Assembly: GCF_022678645.1 (NCBI RefSeq)
Contig: NZ_JALBWV010000003.1
Coordinates: 124,001-188,000, forward strand
Reading direction: 5' to 3'
From: Saccharopolyspora soli
GTDB taxonomy: Bacteria > Actinomycetota > Actinomycetes > Mycobacteriales > Pseudonocardiaceae
Length of the DNA stretch: 64,000 nucleotides
The notes under the pieces are model-generated. The model was not told where the DNA came from, did not search any database, and saw only the letters and a list, made by a program, of their open reading frames with translations. Each line of letters starts with the position of its first letter. Positions within the stretch are counted from its first letter, which is position 1. Of this stretch, positions 36,512 through 44,249 are shown one piece after another. The translations under genes and the position numbers were made by a program.

Positions 36512-37363
36512 CTACGCCGCGCGGTCGAACCGATCGGTGGCGGACTGGAACACTCCGGGCGTGATCCCGTAATAGCGGCGGAACCAGCGCGTGAGGTGGC
36601 TCTGGTCGGCGAAGCCGGATGCGAATGCGGCGTCGGCCGGGGTGCTGCCCTCGGACAGCAGGCGGCGCGCGTAGCGCAGCCGGAGCTGGCGTTGGTACTC
36701 GCTGGGGCTCAGCCCGTGCACCGCTCGGAATCCGCGTGTCAACGCGAATCTGCTGCGGCCGCAGACCTCGGCGAGTTGGTCGATGCCCAGGTCGTCGGCG
36801 AAGTGCGCGTGCAGCAGATCGCGCACCCGGCGCAAGCCGGGGTCGTCGGGACGCGCACCGGGCGCCCAGCCCGGTGGTGCGGCCCGAACCGCACAGCGTC
36901 GCACCATCGCGTCGACGGCCTGCCGCAGGGCTTCGTCCTGAGCCAATGAACTTTCCCGCTCCGCGAGTGCGGTGCACAGGCGGCCCAACGCCGTCGCCAA
37001 GACCGGATCGTGCAGGACGGGCTCGGCGAACAGCGGTGCGCCGACCGGCCGCTGCGCCGCATCGGCGAGCACGTCGCGGATCAGCTCCGGTCCGATGTGG
37101 ACGATCTCGTAGGTGAACCCGCCGTCGAAGGCGGCCTGGCCGTCGTGCGGGTCGTCCGGGTTGAAGGCCATCACCATGCCCGCCGAACTGGTGCGCTGCG
37201 CACCGCGGCAGCGAAACGTCTGCGCGCCGAGTTCGGTGATGCCGAAGGAGTACGCGTCGTGGCTGTGCAGGTCGTAGGCGTGGCGTTCGAAGTGCGCGCG
37301 CATCGCCTCGACCGGGAACCGGCCGGACCGCCAGTACCGCGACCATTCGGAGCTGTCGGGCAT
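36512..37363 (-). CDS. AraC-family transcriptional regulator
   Basis: The 283-residue regulator has an N-terminal cupin-type ligand domain (FERHAYDLHSHDAYSFGITE) and two C-terminal helix-turn-helix units: IDQLAEVCGRSRFALTRGFR, then PADAAFASGFADQSHLTRWF followed by RRYYGITPG. ATG 37363 is supported by the family start MPDSSEWSRYW. It is convergent with the PPOX gene and divergent from the DUF2000 gene, its probable target. Confidence 0.9.
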   Translation of the reverse strand: MPDSSEWSRYWRSGRFPVEAMRAHFERHAYDLHSHDAYSFGITELGAQTFRCRGAQRTSSAGMVMAFNPDDPHDGQAAFDGGFTYEIVHIGPELIRDVLADAAQRPVGAPLFAEPVLHDPVLATALGRLCTALAERESSLAQDEALRQAVDAMVRRCAVRAAPPGWAPGARPDDPGLRRVRDLLHAHFADDLGIDQLAEVCGRSRFALTRGFRAVHGLSPSEYQRQLRLRYARRLLSEGSTPADAAFASGFADQSHLTRWFRRYYGITPGVFQSATDRFDRAA

Positions 37364-37445
37364 GCCGCCATTGTCCCTCCGGCTCCGCCGGGCGGGTGCA
37401 CGAGCGTTCAAGACAGGCGTTCGGCCCGGCGGTGATGATTCGGGC

Positions 37446-37856
37446 ATGGCAACCCGGACGAAGATCGCCGTAGTCGTGCGCAAGGACCTGGCCGAGTGGC
37501 AGAAGCTCAACGTCACCGCGTTCCTGATCAGCGGTATCACCGCGGCGAACCCGGACCTCCTCGGCGCGGACTACCTCGATGCCGACGGAGTTCGCTACCT
37601 GCCGCTGCTGGGTCAACCGGTGCTCGTCTACGCCGCCTCCGCTGAGGAGATCGCGCGGGCCCACGCCCGAGCCGTTGAACGCGGCATGGCGTCGGCGGTC
37701 TACACCGAGGACATGTTCGGCACCGGGAACGACGTCGACAACCGGGCCGCCGTGGCGGCCAAGGCCACCGCGGAGCTGAACCTGGTGGGGTTCGCCGTCC
37801 ACGACGCCCGCAACGCGGTGGACAAGGTCTGCAAGGGGCTCATCCTGCATCCCTGA
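37446..37856 (+). CDS. DUF2000 domain protein
   Basis: The 136-residue protein matches the DUF2000 family: KIAVVVRKDLAEWQKLNVTA, then FLISGITA, and the C-terminal NLVGFAVHDARNAVDKVCKG. It resembles peptidyl-tRNA-hydrolase-like folds but has no assigned reaction. The start lies 82 bases from the divergent AraC gene, with no clear ribosome site, so it may be leaderless. fdhA begins 93 bases downstream. Confidence 0.8.
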   Translation: MATRTKIAVVVRKDLAEWQKLNVTAFLISGITAANPDLLGADYLDADGVRYLPLLGQPVLVYAASAEEIARAHARAVERGMASAVYTEDMFGTGNDVDNRAAVAAKATAELNLVGFAVHDARNAVDKVCKGLILHP

Positions 37857-37914
37857 CGGCCGAGCCGACCAGGTCGGCGGCCAAGCGCTGAGCTTGCAGC
37901 ACCGCGTCGGTGGG

Positions 37915-37944
37915 TTTCTCCTGGGGGCACGAGGTTGGGAGAAA
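37915..37944 (+). promoter_or_regulatory. Hairpin that would mask the fdhA ribosome site
   Basis: TTTCTCC (37915-37921) can pair with GGAGAAA (37938-37944), which contains the GGGAG ribosome site of fdhA; three weak inner pairs could extend it. Folding would hide the site and limit translation. Confidence 0.4.
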
Positions 37945-37948
37945 TCCG

Positions 37949-40900
37949 ATGGTCGAGTGGCTGCGGTGGCCGGTGGTGCGCCAGCTGGCCGGGGCCGATC
38001 CGCTGGGACGCGGCTCGGCGGCCCGGTCGCCGCGCACCGATGCCCGACGGGCGCGCACCGAGGAAGCCGACTCGGTGGTCCGGTCGGTGTGCCCGTACTG
38101 CGCGGTGGGCTGCGGCCAGCGGGTGTTCGTCCAGGACGGCGCGGTCACCCAGATCGAGGGTGACCCGGATTCGCCGATCAGCCGCGGCCGGTTGTGCCCG
38201 AAGGGCTCGGCCAGCCGCGAACTGGTGACGTCACCGCTGCGGCAGACCAAGGTCCGCTACCGCCGCCCGCACGGCACCGAGTGGGAGGACCTCGACCTTG
38301 ACACCGCGATGGACATGATCGCCGACCGGGTGCTGGCCACCAGGGCCGCCACCTGGCAGGACACCGACGCCGACGGCCGACCGCTGCGGCGCACGACGGG
38401 CATCGCGAGCCTCGGAGGAGCGACCCTCGACAACGAGGAGAACTACCTCATGAAGAAGCTCTACACCGCCCTCGGTGCCATCGAGGTGGAGAACCAGGCC
38501 CGCATTTGACACTCCTCCACGGTGCCCGGTCTGGGTGCCTCCTTCGGGCGCGGCGGCGCCACCACCTTCCAGCAGGACCTCGCCAACGCGGACTGCATCC
38601 TCATCCAGGGTTCGAACGCGGCCGAGGCGCACCCGGTCGGTTTCCAGTGGGTGATGGAGGCCAAGCGGCGCGGCGCCACGATCATCCACGTGGATCCGCG
38701 GTTCACCCGCACCTCGGCGCTGGCACACCGGCACGTGCCGCTGCGGGCTGGCAGCGACATCGCCTTCCTCGGCGCGCTGATCAACCACGTGCTGACCAAC
38801 AACGCCTACTTCCACGACTACGTCGCGGCCTACACCAACGCGGCGATGATCGTCAGCGAGGATTTCCGCGATACCGAGGACCTGGGCGGCGTCTTCTCTG
38901 GATTCGATGCCGAAGCCGGCAGCTATGACACCACCAGCTGGCAGTACGAACGCTGCTCCCCGGTCCCGTCGGACGGCGGCCACGGTCCGGAAGTGCCCAC
39001 CACCGCGCACGGACGGGAGCGCGACGCGAGCCGCCCCGAACGCACCGGATCGGGCGGCGCGGTCTATCGCGGCCGTCCCGAAACCGACCCGACGTTGCAG
39101 CACCCCCGCTGCGTCTTCCAACTCCTGAAGCGGCATTACGCCCGCTACACGCCGGAAATGGTTGAGCGGGTCTGCGGCGTGCCTCGGGAGGACTTCCAAT
39201 GGGTGGCCGAAAAGCTGGTGGCGAACTCGGGCCGGGAGCGCACCACTGCCATCGCCTACGCGGTCGGCTGGACGCAGCACACCGTGGGTACCCAGTACAT
39301 CCGCGCCGCGTCGATCCTGCAGTTGCTGCTGGGCAACATTGGTCGACCAGGCGGCGGAATCCTGGCTTTGCGCGGGCACGCCAGCATCCAGGGGTCGACC
39401 GACATCCCGACGCTGTTCAACCTGCTGCCCGGTTACATTCCCATGCCGCACGCGCACACCGACTTCGACCTGGATTCGTTCGTGGCCGAGGACGAGCTCG
39501 CCCGCGGCCACTGGGCGAACATCCGCGCCTACCTGATCAGCCTGCTCAAGTCCTGGTGGGGTGAGTACGCCACCGCCGACAACGACTTCTGCTTCGACCA
39601 CCTGCCGCGGCTGACCGGCGACCACGGCACCTTCCAGACGGCGATCAACCAGATCGAAGGACGCGGCAAGGGCTACTTCGTCGTCGGCGAGAACCCGGCG
39701 GCGGGCACCGCCAACGCACGGCAGCAGCGGATGGGCCTGGCCAACCTGGACTGGCTGGTGGTCCGCGACCTCAACATGATCGAGACCGCCACCTTCTGGC
39801 GGGATGGCCCCGAAATCGAGACAGGGGAGATGCGCACCGAGGACATCGGCACCGAGGTGTTCTTCCTGCCAGCCGCCGCGCACACCGAGAAGGACGGCAG
39901 CTTCACCAACACCCAGCGACTGCTGCAATGGCACCACAAAGCCACCCAGCCACAAGGAGATCAGCGCAGCGACCTGTGGTTCTTCTACCACCTGGGTCGG
40001 CGCTTGCGGGAAAAGGTCCCGGCGGGGGACGTGCGCAATCGCGCGCTGCTGGAGCTGACCTGGGACTACCCCACCGAAGGTGATCTCGACGAGCCGAGCG
40101 CGGCGGCGGTGCTGCGGGAGATCAACGGCGTCGATGCCGAGGACAACCCGCTGACGACCTACACGCAGCTGCGCGCCGACGGTTCGACCCGTTGCGGCTG
40201 CTGGATCTACTGCGGTGTCTTCGCCGACGGGATCAACCAGGCGGCTCGACGACGTCCCGGACAGCAGCAGTCGTGGGTCGCGCCCGAGTGGGGCTGGGCC
40301 TGGCCCGACGATCGGCGGCTGCTCTACAACCGGGCGTCGGCGGACCCGGACGGTCGGCCCTGGAGCGAACGCAAGGCATACGTCTGGTGGGACGAGCAGC
40401 GCGGCGAGTGGACAGGTCACGACATCCCGGACTTCGACCGCGGCAAGCGCCCGGACTACCAGCCCGCACCCGACGCCACCGGCCCGGAAGGCATCGCGGG
40501 CAGCGAACCGTTCATCATGCAGACCGACGGCCGAGGCTGGCTGTACGCCCCTGCCGGACTGGTCGACGGACCGCTGCCGACGCACTACGAGCCGCAGGAA
40601 TCACCGCTGGAGAACCGGATCCACGCCGCGCAGCAGCGAAACCCCGCGCGGCAGGTGCGTTCTCGACCGGAGAACCGGTACCAACCCAGCGGAGACGAGC
40701 CCGGCAGCGAGGTCTTTCCCTACGTGTTCACCACGTTCCGGCTCACCGAACACCACACCGCAGGGGGTATGAGCCGGTGGTTGGCGCACCTGTCGGAGCT
40801 GGCCCCGGCGATGTTCCTGGAGGTTTCACCAGAACTGGCCGCCGAACGCGGGCTGCGGCACCTGGCCTGGGCGACCGTGGTGACCGCCCGCAGTGCCATC

Positions 40901-41218
40901 GAAGGTCGGGTGCTGGTGACCGCCCGGATGCGGCCGTTGCGGTTTGGTGCGCGCACGATCCACCAGATCGGCATCCCGTGGCACTGGGGACCCAACGGCC
41001 TGACCGTCGGTGACGCGGCCAACGAACTGGTCAACGTCGCGCTGGACCCCAACGTGCACATTATGGAGACGAAGGCGGGCAGCTGCGACATCCAGCCGGG
41101 GCGCCGCCCGCGCGGTCCCGCGCTGGTCCGCTACGTCGAGGAGTACCGCAGGCGCGCGGGCATCACCGAAGACACCGGCGTGGAGCACGCCGACGATCCA
41201 CGACGGGGAGGGGAGTGA
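37949..41218 (+). CDS. fdhA: Selenocysteine formate dehydrogenase, alpha subunit (TGA 38507-38509 = Sec)
   Basis: This molybdopterin enzyme oxidises formate to CO2. Read through the TGA at 38507-38509 it gives 1,089 residues with Sec at 187. The N-terminal [4Fe-4S] ligands are Cys48, Cys51, Cys55 and Cys83 (CPYCAVGC, RLCPKG), with Lys85 after the last. Upstream of the TGA reads ENQARI and downstream HSSTVPGLGASFGRGGA, exactly the active-site context of FdnG-type enzymes, where the residue is Sec or Cys. The frame is the same on both sides. A SECIS-like hairpin follows. ATG 37949 has GGGAG and matches family N-termini. There is no twin-arginine signal, so it faces the cytoplasm. fdhB and a NrfD subunit follow. 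Confidence 0.95.
38507..38539 (+). promoter_or_regulatory. Sec codon TGA and bacterial SECIS hairpin
   Basis: GGTGCCC at 38521-38527 pairs with GGGTGCC at 38533-38539 (two G-T pairs) around loop GGTCT at 38528-38532. The loop begins at base 22 counting the U of UGA as 1, the same spacing and loop as E. coli fdhF. SelB recognises such loops and bulges; pairing here has no obvious bulged U. Confidence 0.88.
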
Positions 41219-41225
41219 GGGGTTC

Positions 41226-42086
41226 GTGACCCAGAACCGGTTGAGCGGCCCGCTGGCGGACCCGGCGGCCGAGGCGGGGTATCCGAGTGATCACCCCGAG
41301 CGCGTCGGATTCTTCACCGACACCAGCGTGTGCATCGGCTGCAAGGCATGCGAAGTCGCGTGCAAGCAGTGGAATCTGCTGCCCGAGGACGGCCTCGACC
41401 TCACCGGGATGTCCTACGACAACACCGGTGCGCTCGGCGCGACGAGCTGGCGGCACGTGGCGTTCGTCGAACAGTCGAGCTCCACTGTGGACCTCGGCAT
41501 GCCCGGCATGGGCGGGGATCAGGTGCGGTGGTTGATGTCCTCGGACGTCTGCAAGCACTGCACCCATGCGGCTTGCCTGGACGTGTGCCCGACCGGTGCG
41601 CTGATCCGCACCGAGTACGGCACCGTGCTGGTCCAGGACGACGTGTGCAACGGGTGCGGTTATTGCGTGCCCGCCTGTCCGTACGGGGTGATCGATATTC
41701 GACCCGACACCGGCGGCGCCGCCAAGTGCACGCTGTGCCAGGATCGGTTGGGGGCCGGGTTGATGCCTGCTTGCGCGACGGCGTGCCCGACGGAGTCCAT
41801 CCAGTACGGTCCGCTCGACGAACTCCGCGACCGCGCCGAACTGCGCGTCGCCGAATTGCACGAGCAGGGCGTCACCGGTGCTCGGTTGTACGGTCACGAT
41901 CCGGCCGACGGGGTCGGCGGCGATGGCGCGTTCTTCCTTTTGCTGGACGAACCCGAGGTCTACGGGCTACCGCCGGATCCGGTCGTTACGACGCGCGATC
42001 TACCGTCGATGTGGCGGCACGCGGCGGGCGCGGCGCTGACCGCGGCTGCGGTGATCGCCGGGTGCTTCCTCGGGGGCAAGCGGTGA
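41226..42086 (+). CDS. fdhB: Formate dehydrogenase beta subunit, four [4Fe-4S] ferredoxin
   Basis: The 286-residue subunit has four cysteine clusters: CIGCKACEVACKQWN, CKHCTHAACLDVC, CNGCGYCVPACPYG and CTLCQD with later CATACP. They pass electrons from FdhA. The C-terminal AAGAALTAAAVIAGCFLGG forms one membrane helix, which anchors the dimer. The GTG start lies 7 bases after fdhA and its stop overlaps the NrfD start. Confidence 0.93.
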   Translation: MTQNRLSGPLADPAAEAGYPSDHPERVGFFTDTSVCIGCKACEVACKQWNLLPEDGLDLTGMSYDNTGALGATSWRHVAFVEQSSSTVDLGMPGMGGDQVRWLMSSDVCKHCTHAACLDVCPTGALIRTEYGTVLVQDDVCNGCGYCVPACPYGVIDIRPDTGGAAKCTLCQDRLGAGLMPACATACPTESIQYGPLDELRDRAELRVAELHEQGVTGARLYGHDPADGVGGDGAFFLLLDEPEVYGLPPDPVVTTRDLPSMWRHAAGAALTAAAVIAGCFLGGKR

Positions 42087-42988
42087 AGCGCGGCGATCGG
42101 TTGATCGTGCCGGAGGCGGAGTTCCGGTCTTACTACGGGCGGCCGGTGCTAAAGCAGCCGGTGTGGAAGGTGCCGGACGTGCCCGCGTACCTCTACCTCG
42201 GCGGCATGGCCGGAGCGTCGTCGACGATGGCACTGTGCGCGGATCTCACCGGGCGTCGGGAGTTGGCCCGCGCCGGTCGGTGGGCCGCAGCGGTGGGGGC
42301 GACAGTCAGTGTCGTGGCGCTGGTCCACGATCTCGCCCGCCCGGCACGGTTCCTGAACATGTTGCGGGTGCTGAAACCGACCTCGCCGCTGAGTATCGGT
42401 TCCTGGATTTTGACGCCGTTCTCAGCGCTTTCCAGCGCGGGCGTGGCCAGCGAACTCACCGGCTGGCTGCCGACGCTCGGCCGGGCGGCCAGCACCACCG
42501 CTGGGGTGATCGCCCCGGCGATGACGACCTACACCGCCGTGCTGTTGGCCGACACTGCGGTGCCGGGCTGGCACGAAGCCCACCGCGAACTGCCGTTCCT
42601 GTTCGCCGGGAGCGCCGTGTCGAGTGCTGGGGCAGTGGGAATGCTCGCCGCGCCGCGCGAATCCGCTCCGGCCCGGCGGATGGCCATCGCCGGTGCGGCG
42701 CTGGAGTTGGCGGCAGGTCAGCGCATGCACCGGCGGATCGGTCTGGTCGGCGAGGCCTACCGGCAGGGCCGCGCGGGCGCTGTGTTGCGCACCGCCCGCG
42801 CACTGGCGTGCGTCGGCGCGGGCGCGGCGCTGTTGGCCGGACGCAGTCGCGGCGCGGAAGTCGTCTCGGGACTGTGCCTGAGCGCTGCGGCCGTCGCGAC
42901 GCGGTACGGGATCTTCGAGGCCGGACGCGCGTCGGCCCGCGATCCCCGCTACACCGTGGTGCCCCAGCACAACGGCCTGACCAGCTGA
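42083..42988 (+). CDS. NrfD/PsrC-type membrane quinone-interacting subunit
   Basis: The 301-residue protein has eight or so hydrophobic helices and the NrfD start YLYLGGMAGASSTMALCADL. It lacks the multiple heme-ligand His residues of FdnI, so quinone reduction without cytochrome b is likely. The GTG overlaps the fdhB stop. The three subunits would form a cytoplasm-facing membrane formate dehydrogenase coupled to menaquinone. Confidence 0.88.
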   Translation: MKRGDRLIVPEAEFRSYYGRPVLKQPVWKVPDVPAYLYLGGMAGASSTMALCADLTGRRELARAGRWAAAVGATVSVVALVHDLARPARFLNMLRVLKPTSPLSIGSWILTPFSALSSAGVASELTGWLPTLGRAASTTAGVIAPAMTTYTAVLLADTAVPGWHEAHRELPFLFAGSAVSSAGAVGMLAAPRESAPARRMAIAGAALELAAGQRMHRRIGLVGEAYRQGRAGAVLRTARALACVGAGAALLAGRSRGAEVVSGLCLSAAAVATRYGIFEAGRASARDPRYTVVPQHNGLTS

Positions 42989-43021
42989 TCTGACCAAATC
43001 CAGGAGACTATGCATCCGATA

Positions 43022-43040
43022 TATACATCGTGTGTATAGT
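43022..43040 (+). promoter_or_regulatory. padR promoter with overlapping TATACA-N5-TGTATA operator
   Basis: TATACA at 43022-43027 and TGTATA at 43033-43038 form a perfect dyad. TATAGT at 43035-43040 is a good -10, placing the start of transcription at or next to ATG 43048. PadR binding would block RNA polymerase. Confidence 0.65.
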
Positions 43041-43047
43041 GGCGCCT

Positions 43048-43572
43048 ATGTCGATCAGTCTCACCATGTTGGGGCTGCTGGAAAGTGGCCCCAGCTATGG
43101 ATATGACTTGAAACGGGCGTACGACGCCAGCTTCGGGCACGCGAAATCGCTCGCGTACGGGCAGGTCTACGCGACGCTGTCCAGGCTGCTGCGGGACGAA
43201 CTGGTCAAAGTACACGGTGTCGAGTCCGGTGAGGGACCCGAGCGCAAGCGCTACTCGATCACCGACGCCGGCAAGCAACGAGTCGAGAAATGGCTGTCCA
43301 CGCCGGAGAAGCCCGTCGCCGACCTGCACAACACCCTCTACGCCAAGGTCGTGCTCGCCGTTCGCTCGGGTCGCAACGCCACGGATGTTCTCGACCGGCA
43401 GCGCGCCGCCCACCTGGCTCGCATGCGCGAACTGACCCGCCGCAAGGCCGAGGCCGAACCCGGCGAGCAGTTGGTGCACGACTACGCCCTCTTCCACCTG
43501 GAGGCGGACCTGCGGTGGCTCGAACTCGCCGTCACCCGCCTCGAACCGCTGTCCCAGGAGGTTCCCCAGTGA
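43048..43572 (+). CDS. PadR-family transcriptional regulator
   Basis: The 174-residue regulator has the PadR winged helix (SLTMLGLLESGPSYGYDLKR, YGQVYATLSRLLRDELVKVH, RYSITDAGKQ) and a helical C-terminus for dimerisation. ATG 43048 has no ribosome site and lies about 7 bases after the -10, which suggests a leaderless message. The ABC exporter begins in an overlapping GTGA, so PadR probably controls its own operon. Confidence 0.9.
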   Translation: MSISLTMLGLLESGPSYGYDLKRAYDASFGHAKSLAYGQVYATLSRLLRDELVKVHGVESGEGPERKRYSITDAGKQRVEKWLSTPEKPVADLHNTLYAKVVLAVRSGRNATDVLDRQRAAHLARMRELTRRKAEAEPGEQLVHDYALFHLEADLRWLELAVTRLEPLSQEVPQ

Positions 43573-44249
43573 CCGAACCACTGCTCACCGGTGCCGATCT
43601 GCACCTCTCGTTCGGCCCGACGCCAGCGCTGCGCGGTGCGGCGCTGTCGGTCGAGGCGGGTGAGATGGTCGCGGTGATGGGCGCCTCCGGCTCCGGTAAA
43701 TCGACCCTGCTGCACTGCCTGGCCGGGATCCGGCTACCGCAGTCCGGGCAGGTCCACTACCGCGGGACGGAGCTCACCCGGCTCTCGGACGAACGGCGCA
43801 GTGCCTTGCGGCGCACCGGTTTCGGCTTCGTCTTCCAGTTTGGACAGTTGGTGCCGGAGCTGACCGTGCGGGAGAACGTCGCGCTCCCGCTGCGGCTGTC
43901 CGGGGTGCCACGCCGCGAAGCCGAGAAGAAGGCGGTGGCCTGGCTGGAAGAATTGGGAATCGCGGACGTGGCAGGTTCGCGGCCGGGTGACATCTCGGGT
44001 GGGCAGGGCCAGCGGGCGGCATTGGCCAGAGCGCTGGTGGCCGAACCGGCGGTGGTCTTCGCCGACGAGCCGACCGGCGCGCTGGACTCCACCGGCGGCG
44101 AACAGGTGATGAACCTGCTGACGCGGGCCGCGCGGGAGTCGGGTGCGGCGGTCGTGCTGGTGACCCACGAAGCGCGGGTCGCCGCGTACGCCGACCGCGA
44201 GGTCGTGCTCCGCGACGGCCGCACCCAGCTCGCCGAGGTGGCTCGATGA
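43569..44249 (+). CDS. ABC transporter ATP-binding protein (MacB/LolD type)
   Basis: The 226-residue ATPase has Walker A GASGSGKST, Q-loop FVFQFGQL, signature ISGGQGQRAALARALV (LSGGQ is modified to ISGGQ), Walker B VVFADEPTGALD and the H-loop VTHEARVA. The signature and length are those of exporters paired with FtsX-type permeases. Both neighbours overlap it. Confidence 0.93.
   Translation: MTEPLLTGADLHLSFGPTPALRGAALSVEAGEMVAVMGASGSGKSTLLHCLAGIRLPQSGQVHYRGTELTRLSDERRSALRRTGFGFVFQFGQLVPELTVRENVALPLRLSGVPRREAEKKAVAWLEELGIADVAGSRPGDISGGQGQRAALARALVAEPAVVFADEPTGALDSTGGEQVMNLLTRAARESGAAVVLVTHEARVAAYADREVVLRDGRTQLAEVAR

Noticed and set aside
37910-37949. GTG 37910 as the fdhA start
   Set aside because: It adds 13 residues unlike family N-termini; ATG 37949 has a good ribosome site.
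38507-38522. Two separate genes, or a nonsense mutation, in fdhA
   Set aside because: The frame is continuous, the local protein sequence is conserved on both sides, and a SECIS-like hairpin and selA-selB are present.
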